A stretch of 64,000 bases of DNA from UBA981 sp942490995 (lineage in GTDB: Bacteria; Pseudomonadota; Gammaproteobacteria; Ga0077536), in NCBI GenBank assembly GCA_942490995.1, contig CALOBG010000054.1, positions 204,683-268,682 of the forward strand, in the 5' to 3' direction. The notes under the pieces were generated by a model, which was given only the letters and a program-made list of their open reading frames with translations, had not been told where the DNA came from and ran no database searches. Shown here piece by piece: positions 44,450 through 53,609 of the stretch. Both the position numbers and the translations under genes were made by a program. How positions within the stretch are numbered: the first letter of the stretch is position 1; every line of letters begins with the position of its first letter.

Positions 44450-44860
44450 CTAGTGATCCTCACTCGGCCGCTGACGCAGCTGTTTGGTTTTGCCGCGTCG
44501 GGTTTTGCTGTCGACGCGTTTCACCCTGGCCGCGCGACTCGGCCGCGTCGGTATCCGCGGGGCAAGCTTGCGCTGCGCCTGCTCGAGCAAAGCCACGAAG
44601 CGCGCCAGTGCCGCTTCCCGGTTGCGCGTCTGGGATCGCGATTCGTCGGCATGGATAATGATCTCACCTTCGCTGGTCGCACGCCGCCCGGCCAGCGCCA
44701 GCAGTCGGCGGCTAACAGCGCTCGGCAGGCCGGCGCGGTGCACGTCGATGCGCAGCTCGACCGCCGATGAAACCTTGTTGACATGTTGACCACCGGGGCC
44801 GCGCGCACGTACAAAACGGTAGCTCAATGCGTCGGTTGGAATGTCGGCGATGGAGATCAT
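44450..44860 (-). CDS. arfB: Ribosome rescue factor / peptidyl-tRNA hydrolase
   Basis: A 136-residue protein with the release-factor GGQ motif (RARGPGGQHVNKVSSAVELR) near residue 22 and a basic C-terminal tail (KRVDSKTRRGKTKQLRQRP) that enters the empty mRNA channel. This is the ArfB (YaeJ) layout. It hydrolyses peptidyl-tRNA on stalled ribosomes. The start at MISIADIP matches the family length. Divergent from the GST gene. Confidence 0.92.
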   Translation of the reverse strand: MISIADIPTDALSYRFVRARGPGGQHVNKVSSAVELRIDVHRAGLPSAVSRRLLALAGRRATSEGEIIIHADESRSQTRNREAALARFVALLEQAQRKLAPRIPTRPSRAARVKRVDSKTRRGKTKQLRQRPSEDH

Positions 44861-44980
44861 ATTCGGTTCAGGCAGCGCATGTGACCCTGGAGCGGCAGTA
44901 TAGTCGGCTTCAGCAAGGCACCACGAACGCCCCACCTCCGGAATGCCGCCGGATCACTATCATTGACCAGGAGTAACGCA

Positions 44981-45616
44981 ATGAAACTGTACGACTGCCA
45001 GGTGGCGCCGAACCCGCGCCGCGCACGCATGTTCCTTGCCGAGAAAGGTATCGATATCGAACGCGTCGAGGTCGATATTCTCGGCGGCGCCAACCTCGAG
45101 CCGGCGTTTCTGGCCATCAATCCCCGCGGCATGCTGCCGGTACTGGAACTTGACGACGGCACCCGCTTCGATGAGGTGATGGCCATCTGCCGCTATTTCG
45201 AGGACCTGCAGCCGGACCCGCCCCTGCTCGGTCGCGACGCGCTCGAAAAAGCCCTGGTCACAAATCGCCAGCGCAAGATGGAATTCGAGGGCATGCTGGC
45301 AGTTTCGGAAATGTTTCGTAATCAGAACGAACATTTTTCCACACGCAGCCTGCCGGGCGCCGGCGGCGAGATCCTGCCGGCCATCCCGGCCCTGATCGAA
45401 CGCGGGCGACAGACCCTGGGGCGCTTTTTTGTTGGCCTGGAAAACTACCTCGAACACGATGCCTTTGTCGCCGGCGAGTTGTTCACCATGGCCGATATCA
45501 CGGCGCTGTGCGCAATCGATTTCGCCGCCTGGGTACACGTCTCGATCCCGCCCGACCATCGCCGCGCGCTGGCGTGGTATGACAAGGTTTCCTCGCGCCC
45601 CAGCGCCAGCGCCTGA
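44981..45616 (+). CDS. Glutathione S-transferase
   Basis: A 211-residue cytosolic GST: a thioredoxin-like N-domain (MKLYDCQVAPNPRRARMFLA, INPRGMLPVLELDDG, the cis-Pro loop, then an Glu-Asp before ICRYFED) and an all-helical C-domain with FTMADITALCAIDF. GGAG precedes the ATG. Catalytic Ser/Tyr is not obvious in the position after DC. Converges with the MFS gene. Confidence 0.9.
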   Translation: MKLYDCQVAPNPRRARMFLAEKGIDIERVEVDILGGANLEPAFLAINPRGMLPVLELDDGTRFDEVMAICRYFEDLQPDPPLLGRDALEKALVTNRQRKMEFEGMLAVSEMFRNQNEHFSTRSLPGAGGEILPAIPALIERGRQTLGRFFVGLENYLEHDAFVAGELFTMADITALCAIDFAAWVHVSIPPDHRRALAWYDKVSSRPSASA

Positions 45617-45617
45617 A

Positions 45618-46847
45618 TCAGGATCTCCGCGGCGCCGACGCGCCAGCGCCGCGCCGCATCAGGCTGAGCTGGCTGAACAGGGCGAACAGCATGAAGGCCA
45701 GCATCAGCAGCGCCAGGTTGGCCGCGTTGTCATGGCTGACCAGCCCGACCGAGTAACCGCCGAGGGCGCCAAAAAAATGCTGGAATAAACCGGCCGCGCC
45801 GGCCGCCGTGCCGGCCAGTGCCGGAACCAGCGACACGGTACCGGCCAGCGTCGAGGGCATCAGCAGGCCGTGGCCGATGCCGAGCAGCATCAGCGGCAGG
45901 GCGACTGCAAACGCGGAGCGCACATCGAGCCAGGCCAGCAGCAACACCAGCGCGATGCCGGCCAGCGCACAGATCTGTCCGAACATCATGAGCTGCATTT
46001 CGCCGCGGTATTTGATCAGACGGCTGGTCAGGAAATTGCCCGCGATATACGACAGCGGAATGAACATGATGTAGAAACCGATGCTGGCCGGGCCGACCCC
46101 GTAACTACCGAGTACGGTCGGCGCGCCGGCCAGGAATACGTAGAACGTGCCGGTGCACATGCCGAGGATCGCGGCGTAGGCGAGAAATGCCGGTACCCGC
46201 GCCAGGGCCGCATAGGCGTCAAACATTTCGCGCAACCAGTGCGCGCGGGTGCCGGGCTGGCGGCCATCGGCCGGCAGTACCCGCCAGGTCATGACGACCA
46301 GGCCAAAGGCCAGCCCGGCCGTGACCAGAAAATTTGCCCGCCAGCCAAATACGACATGCACCTGGCCGCCGACGATGGTTGCGAGCGGCGGGCACATGCC
46401 CATCACCATGCCGATATAGGCCATGACGCGCGGCCGCTCGCTGCCCTCGAAGAAGTCCTGCACCATGGCGCGGCCGATGACCATGCCGGCCGCCGCACCG
46501 GCGCCCTGCAGCGCGCGGGCCAGGACCAGCAGATACAGGCTCGAAGCCAGCGCTGCCGCCAGTGAGCCGAGGCCGGCGACCACGAAGCCGAACAACAGCA
46601 GGCGACGGCGTCCGAATCGATCCGAGAGCGGACCGTAAAACAACTGCGCGGCGCCAAGACCGAGCACAAAGCTGCTGAAGGTGAGCTGGACCTCGCCCTG
46701 ACTGACGTCGAACAAGGCGCCCCATTCAGGCATCGACGGCAGGCAAATGGTCATCGATACCAGGCCGAAGCCGACCGCCGCCAGCAGGTTCGCAATCAGC
46801 CAGCGACTGATAACCGGCGGCACGGTTTCGGCGGTGGGATCGTTCAC
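45618..46847 (-). CDS. Bcr/CflA-type MFS multidrug exporter
   Basis: A 409-residue protein with twelve predicted membrane helices. Motif A is visible in the loop 2-3 (FYGPLSDRFGRRRLLLFG) and motif C-like LQGAGAAAGMVIGRA near helix 5. The sequence is of the Bcr/CflA (chloramphenicol/bicyclomycin) subfamily. No adjacent regulator. Stop lies 1 base from that of the GST gene. Confidence 0.92.
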   Translation of the reverse strand: MNDPTAETVPPVISRWLIANLLAAVGFGLVSMTICLPSMPEWGALFDVSQGEVQLTFSSFVLGLGAAQLFYGPLSDRFGRRRLLLFGFVVAGLGSLAAALASSLYLLVLARALQGAGAAAGMVIGRAMVQDFFEGSERPRVMAYIGMVMGMCPPLATIVGGQVHVVFGWRANFLVTAGLAFGLVVMTWRVLPADGRQPGTRAHWLREMFDAYAALARVPAFLAYAAILGMCTGTFYVFLAGAPTVLGSYGVGPASIGFYIMFIPLSYIAGNFLTSRLIKYRGEMQLMMFGQICALAGIALVLLLAWLDVRSAFAVALPLMLLGIGHGLLMPSTLAGTVSLVPALAGTAAGAAGLFQHFFGALGGYSVGLVSHDNAANLALLMLAFMLFALFSQLSLMRRGAGASAPRRS

Positions 46848-47065
46848 ACGGAGCCTGCAGACATGGTCAAAGACGGGCGCGCATGGTAACCGATGGCAAG
46901 CATCGGCGGGCAGCGTTGATGGTCGGTGACGTCGTTCCTGCGCGCTATACTGCGGCTCCGCCCCAACTGCGTCGCGTGCATGTCTGACGTTTCAGGAAAC
47001 CCGGCGATGCTTCCTTTCGGGCACCGCGCACCGGCTGCGCAGGCAATGCGGTTGGCGCCGCCGGC

Positions 47066-49663
47066 ATGAGCGCACCCGATGCCGCCGTACCACCGCGCGC
47101 TGCCGCGGATGTCCCGCTCTACCACGTTGCGGTGTCGGCGCGTCGGGTCTGGTGGCTGGCGCTGACCCTGATTGCCTATGGCTCGTTGTACCCGCTGCAG
47201 TTTGCCGCGCCGGCCGCCAACGACTGGCACGAATTCATCGATTCCTGGGGGGCGCGCAGTTCACTCGGCGATATCCTTGGCAACATCGCGCTGTTTGTAC
47301 CCTATGGACTGTGCGGTCTGCTCGCCCTGCACAGACACCACGGCATGGTCCTGCGCGTGCTGCTGGTCGGCGTCAGCGCGCTGGCCTTCGCGGCGGTCCT
47401 GCAGGTCGCGCAATTGTTTATTCCAACGCGGGTGCCGACGTTGATCGACGTGGTCTGGAACGCGATGGGCACCGGCTTGGGGATCGCGGCCGGGTACGGG
47501 CTTGGTGCGCACCTCGGCCGGCGCAATCTGACCACTTCCACGCTGCCGGTGCCGGGTCTGCTGGTGCTGGCGTGGCTGCTGATCGAGCTGCTGCCGCTGG
47601 TGCCGTCGCTCGATTACGAAGCCTTGCAGGAAAGTTTCAAACCGCTGTTGCATAACCCCGGCTGGAACACCGTTGACGCATTGCTTGCGGCAAGCAGCGT
47701 ATTCGCGATTGGACATCTGCTGCTGGCAAGTTTACCGCGGCGGAATGCGTGGCCGGCCCTGATAGTCCTGCTCGTGACCGCCACGCTCGGCAAAGTCGTG
47801 GTCCTGACCCAGGCGCTCACTGTACCGGTGCTCATCGGCTGGGGCCTCGGCGTGGTTGCGGTGCTCGGCTGCGAGCGAATCGACCAGGCGCGACGCGCGG
47901 CACTGGTGTTCTGGACGCTGCTGACCTGTTACACCGTGGCGGCATTGGAGCCATTTGTATTCAGCGCGCAGCCGAGGGCCTTCAACTGGGTACCGTTCGC
48001 TGACGTGCTCAGGGGCCGCATGCTGAATAACGTCAGCGCCCTGGCCCCGCGCCTGTTCGTTTATGCCGTCGTGTTATGGCTCTGTTCGCGACCGCGCCTG
48101 CTCGCAACCGCGCTCGCCGTCGCAGCGTGGGTCACCTTGCTCGAGATCACACAGATCTGGCTGCCCGGCCGCGTGGCCACGATCAGCGAACCGATGTGGG
48201 TGCTGCTGGTCGCGTTATTGATGTCCAGCCTGCGCAATGCGCCGGCGGTGACGGACGCGCGTAAACACACACGACAGCGGGCTGCCACCACCGGTACCAC
48301 GCGGGTGGTACTTGCCGCGGCGCTGACAACCGCGGCGTTCGCTGCCGCACTGTGGACGATCGTACGCCTGCCCGGCGTGCCCTATAACCTTCGCGAGCTG
48401 CTCCACGGCGACGCCAGTGCTATCAGCTGCGTGCTGTTCGCGCTGGCCTGCCTGTGGTTCGGCGCCGGCAGCGTGGTCCTCGCGGCGCGCATTCGCACCG
48501 CGCGGGCTGCGCCGCTGGCGATCGGCGCCTGGGCTTTCGTGGTCGGCATCGCCAGCCTGCTGCTGATGATGCTCGGCGCCACGGATGAAAGCATTCGCGA
48601 TGTCGCCGGCAGCAATAACCTGTATTACTTCGTCACCGAGTACGAAATCTGGGGCAGTGTCGGCAAAGCTGTGTTCGAGGCCCTGCCCGGACCCGGTTTC
48701 ATCGCGTTCGTGGAGCGCCCGGTGCGCTACGCGGCGCTGTTTGGCCCGCTGTTTACCGCCCTTGCCCTGGCCCACATCGCGCTCACCGCAACCCGCGCCG
48801 AGCGCCCTCGGGTGGTGTGGCTGATGGTCGCCGCAATACCCTGGCTGTGGCTGTGCAAAGGTATCGCATTTGATTTTTCATCGACCGATAACCTCAATGA
48901 ATTAATCACCAGGCCCGGTGGTTTCGGCATCGGCGGCGGCGGTTACCTGTATGCGCTGCTGGCCACGGTAGCGCTGGTCAGTGCGGCGCTGGCCAACGCT
49001 CGCGGCACCCGTGGCTGGACACTGACGGTAAGCGCGACGGTGGTATCGCTGCCGCTGAGCTGGTGGCTGATCAACCTCGGTCTCGAGGGCACGATCACGA
49101 AGTACGGCATGACCTTTTCCGGCGTCCAGTTTCTGCTCGGACCGGATCGCAGCCACCTGCTCGGCACCACCGAGCTTGCCGCGCGCTGGACGGTGCTTTA
49201 CCTCGGTGCCCTGACCGTATTCGCCGGCGGTATGCGCCTCGCGCTCGGCTTCACCGCGCGAACAGTGAACGTGCCGGCGTCGCGACCGAAAGCTGAACCG
49301 ATAAGCGCCGAGCGTGGCGCGCCGACCAGTGCTGCCGTCACGGTACGCCTGGCGCGCGACGACGTTGCTTTCATCGAACTACTCGCCGCGCGCAGCGCGC
49401 GGACGGCGGCCGCGGTGGTCACCCAGATCATCGCCAGCCAACTGCAGGAAAAACGTCCCGCGATGTTGCGCGCCGAGCTGCGCAAGCCGCGATCGGCGCG
49501 TCTGGCGTCGGATGTCGACCACAGCCTGTCGGTGCTGCTGTCACCCGCGGATCCGGCCGTGCGTGCGGTCACGGTACTTGCCGACGATGCCGGGGTCAGC
49601 GTCTCACGCGCCGTGCGCCGGCTGGTGTCGGCGTTCGTCCGCGAGATGAACGAAGGCGCTTGA
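47066..49663 (+). CDS. Large multi-pass VanZ-like membrane protein
   Basis: An 865-residue protein with two VanZ-like modules. The first is at residues about 27-170 (GSLYPLQF, LGDILGNIALFVPYGLCGLL, LIDVVWNAMGTGLG), the second at about 300-390 (WVPFADVLRGRMLNNVSAL, TLLEITQIWLPGR). Further helices run to about residue 730 and the C-terminal 125 residues are soluble, Arg/Ala-rich, containing SVSRAVRRLVSAFVRE. VanZ domains occur in teicoplanin resistance and in envelope-related proteins; a length of 865 residues is unusual. Function unknown. Confidence 0.7.
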   Translation: MSAPDAAVPPRAAADVPLYHVAVSARRVWWLALTLIAYGSLYPLQFAAPAANDWHEFIDSWGARSSLGDILGNIALFVPYGLCGLLALHRHHGMVLRVLLVGVSALAFAAVLQVAQLFIPTRVPTLIDVVWNAMGTGLGIAAGYGLGAHLGRRNLTTSTLPVPGLLVLAWLLIELLPLVPSLDYEALQESFKPLLHNPGWNTVDALLAASSVFAIGHLLLASLPRRNAWPALIVLLVTATLGKVVVLTQALTVPVLIGWGLGVVAVLGCERIDQARRAALVFWTLLTCYTVAALEPFVFSAQPRAFNWVPFADVLRGRMLNNVSALAPRLFVYAVVLWLCSRPRLLATALAVAAWVTLLEITQIWLPGRVATISEPMWVLLVALLMSSLRNAPAVTDARKHTRQRAATTGTTRVVLAAALTTAAFAAALWTIVRLPGVPYNLRELLHGDASAISCVLFALACLWFGAGSVVLAARIRTARAAPLAIGAWAFVVGIASLLLMMLGATDESIRDVAGSNNLYYFVTEYEIWGSVGKAVFEALPGPGFIAFVERPVRYAALFGPLFTALALAHIALTATRAERPRVVWLMVAAIPWLWLCKGIAFDFSSTDNLNELITRPGGFGIGGGGYLYALLATVALVSAALANARGTRGWTLTVSATVVSLPLSWWLINLGLEGTITKYGMTFSGVQFLLGPDRSHLLGTTELAARWTVLYLGALTVFAGGMRLALGFTARTVNVPASRPKAEPISAERGAPTSAAVTVRLARDDVAFIELLAARSARTAAAVVTQIIASQLQEKRPAMLRAELRKPRSARLASDVDHSLSVLLSPADPAVRAVTVLADDAGVSVSRAVRRLVSAFVREMNEGA

Positions 49664-49676
49664 CCGACAAAAAAAC

Positions 49677-50423
49677 CTAGCCGGTTCGGTGCTGCCGGTA
49701 CATGCCCTCGACCCAGGCGCTGGTTGGCGAACCGGCCCAGCGCGCGAGGAAAGCCTTGAGCGCGGGCGGCCGCGGATGCGGACGCGACATGTCGGCAACT
49801 TCCGGATCGTAGAGCGGCGCAAGCAGCGCCGCGGCGGTGAGATCGGCGACGGTGAAGCGATCGCCGACGATATAGCCGCTGGCCGCGGTCATGGCCTCGA
49901 TGTCACTGACCGCCCGTTCGGTGCGCTCGAGTGCGGCGGCGATGTTCGCGGCGCTGTCGACACCATTGCCTTTCGCGATCAGGCGGCGCGCGAACGGAAA
50001 GCTGGCGCGATAGGCCAGGCGTTTGAGCGCGCCCTTGCCGACGCCGAACATCGCGCACAGGTAATCCGGTTCGTCGATCAGGACCGCAAACAGGGCCGTG
50101 CGCACAGCCGGCCCGACTTCGTCGTCGAACTGCGCCTGGCGGCGCAGCACCGCTTCGCGTACGGCCGGGTCGGTCGGATATAGCCGCGGATCCGGGTGGC
50201 GCGACTCGAGGAAATCGATGATCCGCGCCGAACCGGCGATGACTTCGCGACCATACTGCAGCACCGGCGTTTGCGGCTGACCGGAAAGCTTTTTGAGGGC
50301 CGGCAGGTGCGGGCCGGGCAGATAGCTGACGCGACGATGCTGAATACCCTTGTAGCTCAAGGCCCATCGCGCCTTGTCGTTGAAATGGGAGAACAGGAAC
50401 TGGTGCAGCACGACGTCTGTCAT
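49677..50423 (-). CDS. Glutathione S-transferase-family protein
   Basis: A 248-residue GST: the N-terminal thioredoxin domain begins MTDVVLHQFLFSHFNDKARW, with SGQPQTPVLQ as the cis-Pro loop and EVIAGSARIIDFLE. The all-helical C-domain has VGDRFTVADLTAAALL. Longer than the first GST. Divergent from the TetR gene with 85 bases between, so it is the likely target of that regulator. Confidence 0.88.
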   Translation of the reverse strand: MTDVVLHQFLFSHFNDKARWALSYKGIQHRRVSYLPGPHLPALKKLSGQPQTPVLQYGREVIAGSARIIDFLESRHPDPRLYPTDPAVREAVLRRQAQFDDEVGPAVRTALFAVLIDEPDYLCAMFGVGKGALKRLAYRASFPFARRLIAKGNGVDSAANIAAALERTERAVSDIEAMTAASGYIVGDRFTVADLTAAALLAPLYDPEVADMSRPHPRPPALKAFLARWAGSPTSAWVEGMYRQHRTG

Positions 50424-50508
50424 CGTCGATCTCCGTCACGCTATTTGAATGATGTCTATCATCCAATGATTAGCTATGATGATCAACATGCTATAAAGGA
50501 GAGCAGCG

Positions 50509-51090
50509 ATGGTGCGCTACAACGCCGAACACAAGCGCGTGAGCCGGGAGCGGATCGTGCGCGCGGCCGCGCGACTATTTCGCCGCCACGGATACGATGG
50601 GGTCGGGATCGATACCGTCATGGCCGAGGCCGGCCTGACACGCGGTGGCTTCTACGGTCATTTCCGCTCCAAGACCGCGCTCTACCGCGCGGTCCTCGAA
50701 CATGAACACGATTTCATTGCCCGCCTGGCGGCACGTGAAGGTCGCACGCGTACTGAACTCGCGAACCAGGGCGTTGCCATCGCCGACGCCTACCTCGACC
50801 CCGCGCATCGCGCCCAGGTCCTCAAAGGCTGCTCGCTCGCCGCCCTGGCCATCGACAGCAGCCGCGCCGAAGCGGCGACGCGCAAAGCCTATGCGGCGGC
50901 GGTGCGGGCGCTGCACAACGAGCTGTGCCGCGGCCTCGATGCGCCGCAGACCCTTGATCCGCGCGCGCTCGGCGCCATCGTCGTCTGCATCGGCGGCCTG
51001 CTGGTGCAGGGCGCAAGCAGCGCCGACCGCGAACTCGCCGATGCGCTGGCCGGGGCCGCGCGGGGGCTGGTTGCCGACCTGTTGCGCTGA
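50509..51090 (+). CDS. TetR/AcrR-family transcriptional regulator
   Basis: A 193-residue protein. Residues about 10-55 form the TetR helix-turn-helix (RIVRAAARLFRRHGYDGVGI, LTRGGFYGHFRSK). The C-domain is Ala-rich and helical. AAAGGAG lies upstream. It probably represses itself and the divergent GST from the 85-bp intergenic region, where several ATCAT/ATGAT steps are seen. Ligand unknown. Confidence 0.9.
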   Translation: MVRYNAEHKRVSRERIVRAAARLFRRHGYDGVGIDTVMAEAGLTRGGFYGHFRSKTALYRAVLEHEHDFIARLAAREGRTRTELANQGVAIADAYLDPAHRAQVLKGCSLAALAIDSSRAEAATRKAYAAAVRALHNELCRGLDAPQTLDPRALGAIVVCIGGLLVQGASSADRELADALAGAARGLVADLLR

Positions 51091-51121
51091 GCAGGAACAG
51101 CAGCAGGGTTTTCCATGCCGA

Positions 51122-51170
51122 TTGACATCGCGTTTATAATTGCTATCTTAATTATTCATATATTAATTAA
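51122..51170 (+). promoter_or_regulatory. Promoter and palindromic operator of the first MarR gene
   Basis: TTGACA (51122-51127) and TATCTT (51144-51149) at 16-base spacing form a likely sigma-70 promoter. TTAATTA (51148-51154) and TAATTAA (51164-51170) are perfect inverted repeats 9 bases apart, placed over the start site, as expected of a MarR-type operator. The stretch is much AT-richer than its surroundings. Confidence 0.55.
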
Positions 51171-51183
51171 TTAGCCACCCATC

Positions 51184-51624
51184 ATGCAGGACTTCACCGC
51201 CTCGCTGCCGATGATGCTGTATCGCGCGCTGCACAACGTGATGCCGCGCTTTCGTGCGATATTCGCCGAGCACGGCCTGACCGAGCCGCAGTGGCGCGTG
51301 CTGCGGGTGCTGTGGGAGCGCGAGCAGATCGCGCAGGGCGAACTCGCCGAATTGACCCTGATCCCACCGCCAAGCCTGGTCGGCGTGCTCGACCGCCTCG
51401 CTCGCGACGGCCTCGTCCAGCGCCGCCGTTCCAGTGACGACCGCCGCAACGTGTGGATTTCGCCGACTGCGGCCGGCCGGGCGCTGCAGACCCAGGTCAT
51501 GCCGGCGGTCGAGGCGGCCTACGCCGAACTGCGCGGTTCACTCGACAACAAAACCTGGGCCGCGCTCAAGCTCGGCCTCGCCGCGCTGGCAGTCCCGCCG
51601 GCGGCACCGAAATCCTCCAGTTGA
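51184..51624 (+). CDS. MarR/HpaR-like regulator 1
   Basis: A 146-residue winged-helix protein of the HpaR type: LPMMLYRALHNVMPRFRAIF, LTEPQWRVLRVLWEREQIAQ, PPSLVGVLDRLARDGLVQRR and the wing SSDDRRNVWIS. It lies 37 bases upstream of the 4-hydroxyphenylacetate hydroxylase gene on the same strand and so probably represses it and itself. The second HpaR-like gene is at 53130-53609. Confidence 0.85.
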   Translation: MQDFTASLPMMLYRALHNVMPRFRAIFAEHGLTEPQWRVLRVLWEREQIAQGELAELTLIPPPSLVGVLDRLARDGLVQRRRSSDDRRNVWISPTAAGRALQTQVMPAVEAAYAELRGSLDNKTWAALKLGLAALAVPPAAPKSSS

Positions 51625-51661
51625 ACACCTGCGTTCCAACCCACAGCCCGGGATCACGACT

Positions 51662-53122
51662 ATGAACAAACTCAGCAACGGCAATGGCATTCGCACCGGC
51701 GAACAATACCTCGAGGGTCTGCGCGACGGGCGCGAGGTGTGGCTGCGCGGCGAGCGGGTCAAGGACGTCACCACCCATCCGGGACTCGGCCGCGGCGCAC
51801 ACAGCCTGGCCGGCTTCATGGACCGCCAATTCGACCCGGCCTGGCAGCAGCAGGTCACTTACGAAGAAAACGGCGCGCGCTACGGCCTGTCGTTTCTCAT
51901 TCCGCGCTCACAGGACGAAGTGATCCGCCGCGGCGCGGCGTTCTACCAATGGGCGACGTGGTCAAACGGCATGTTCGGGCGCACACCCGATTACAAAAAC
52001 GCCTCGCTGACCGCGTTCGCCAGCAGCGCCGAGTTCCTCGCCGAAGGCCGCGCGGAGTTCGCCGACAACATGCGCAACTACCACAATTTCATCAAAACCA
52101 ACGACAAGGTCCTGACCCATACCCTGGTCAACCCGACGTTCAGCCATGCCCAGGCCACGGCCGGCAAATACGACGACAAGGTCGCCCTGCACGTGGTCCG
52201 CGAAACCGACGCCGGCATCGTCGTCAAGGGCGCGCGCCTGCTCGCGACGCTGGGCCCGCACGCCGACGAAATCGAGGTTTTTCCGTCCTCGCTGCTGACC
52301 GCCTCGGAAGAAAACATGCCGTTCGCGTTCGCCTTCGCCATCCCAATCGCGACCCCGGGCCTGCGCCTGTTGTGTCGCGACAGCTACGATCACGGCAAAT
52401 CGCACTTCGACGCGCCGCTCGCCTCGCGCTACGAGGAGATGGACGCCGTGGTCACGTTCGACAACGTGCTGGTGCCGTGGGAACGGGTTTTTATGTACCG
52501 CGATCCGCTGCTGTGCAACCGCGCATTCGCCGAGACCAATGCGGTGGTGCACATGATGCACCAGGTGGTGTGCGGCAAACTGGCCAAGGCCGAGTTCATC
52601 GTCGGCCTGCTGTGCGCGATGGCCAAGGCGACCGGTAAAGACAAGGACATGAACGTCAAGGGTCAGATCGCCGAAGCGATGATGATGGCCGAGAGCATCA
52701 GCGCCTTGCGCGACAGCGCCGAAGCCAGGGCCCACGCTGATGCTTACGGCAATTTCGTGCCGCTGCGCCGGCCGCTCGACACCTCGCGCAACCTGTTTCC
52801 GAAAATGTATCCGCGCCTGGTCGAACTGGTGCAGCTGTTGGGCTCGAGTTCGTTGATGGCAACCCCGTGCGAAGCCGATCTGAGCAACGCGCTGGCCGGC
52901 GACGTCGAACAATATTTTCAGACCGAGCACCTCGCCAGTCGCGAACGCATTGCGCTGTACCGGCTCGCGCATGACGTCGCGGTATCCGGTTTCGGTAACC
53001 GCCAGGTGCTCTACGAACGGTTCTTTTTCGGCCCGCAGAACATCATGGCCTCGATCTACTACGACCTGTACGACAAGGACGCGGTCACCGCCCGCGTCGA
53101 CGCTCTCCTCGCCTCCGCCTGA
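51662..53122 (+). CDS. hpaB: 4-hydroxyphenylacetate 3-monooxygenase, oxygenase component
   Basis: A 486-residue FADH2-dependent hydroxylase. RTGEQYLEGLRDGREVW is the typical N-terminus of the HpaB/HpaH family. HPAFRNAARSMA-like elements are replaced by PGLGRGAHSLAGFMD, and conserved VKGARLLATLGPHADE, VPWERVFMYRD and FGPQNIMASIYYDLYDK fit a full-length family member. It hydroxylates 4-hydroxyphenylacetate to homoprotocatechuate and needs a separate flavin reductase (HpaC), which is not in the window. It could also act on a related phenol. Confidence 0.85.
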   Translation: MNKLSNGNGIRTGEQYLEGLRDGREVWLRGERVKDVTTHPGLGRGAHSLAGFMDRQFDPAWQQQVTYEENGARYGLSFLIPRSQDEVIRRGAAFYQWATWSNGMFGRTPDYKNASLTAFASSAEFLAEGRAEFADNMRNYHNFIKTNDKVLTHTLVNPTFSHAQATAGKYDDKVALHVVRETDAGIVVKGARLLATLGPHADEIEVFPSSLLTASEENMPFAFAFAIPIATPGLRLLCRDSYDHGKSHFDAPLASRYEEMDAVVTFDNVLVPWERVFMYRDPLLCNRAFAETNAVVHMMHQVVCGKLAKAEFIVGLLCAMAKATGKDKDMNVKGQIAEAMMMAESISALRDSAEARAHADAYGNFVPLRRPLDTSRNLFPKMYPRLVELVQLLGSSSLMATPCEADLSNALAGDVEQYFQTEHLASRERIALYRLAHDVAVSGFGNRQVLYERFFFGPQNIMASIYYDLYDKDAVTARVDALLASA

Positions 53123-53129
53123 GCGCTGC

Positions 53130-53609
53130 TCATACCGGCTCGGCGCCCAGCGCGCTCGAAAATTCGTCGAGCAGGGCATACAGGGCGGTGAGTTTCTCGG
53201 CGCCGAATTCTCGAGCGATGGCCTCGTAGAGCCGCTCCGAGTCCGGCGCCACCGCGGCGAACACACTGCGGCCGCGCGCGGTGAGACGGAACGCGGCGCG
53301 GCGCTGGTCGCCGGCGTCGACCTTGCGCCGGATCAGTTTCTGCGCCTCCAGGTGCTGAAGGATGCGGGTCAGGCTCGGCGCCAGCAGGACCGCGCGCCGC
53401 GCCAGGTCACCGGCATCGATGTCCGGCCGCGCGGCGAGAACCCGCAGTACCCGCCACTGCTGCTCGGTCAGGCCGTGGTCGCGCAGCATCGGCCGGAACC
53501 GCGCCATCGCTGCCTCGCGGGCCTTGAGCAGCTGCATCGGCAGCGAGTGCTCGAGGTCGCGCAACACCGCACCGGCGTCTGCTTCAGAGCGGTTCGGCGA
53601 CGATCGCAT
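53130..53609 (-). CDS. hpaR: MarR/HpaR-like regulator 2
   Basis: A 159-residue HpaR-type MarR protein: LPMQLLKAREAAMARFRPML, LTEQQWRVLRVLAARPDID, APSLTRILQHLEAQKLIRRK and the wing DAGDQRRAAF. Start set at MRSSPNR, within the 3' end of the isomerase gene (26-base overlap). It ends the minus-strand set DapA-like, HpaG-like, HpaR. It is the better candidate for the homoprotocatechuate-pathway repressor acting at the divergent promoter near 55400. Confidence 0.85.
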   Translation of the reverse strand: MRSSPNRSEADAGAVLRDLEHSLPMQLLKAREAAMARFRPMLRDHGLTEQQWRVLRVLAARPDIDAGDLARRAVLLAPSLTRILQHLEAQKLIRRKVDAGDQRRAAFRLTARGRSVFAAVAPDSERLYEAIAREFGAEKLTALYALLDEFSSALGAEPV

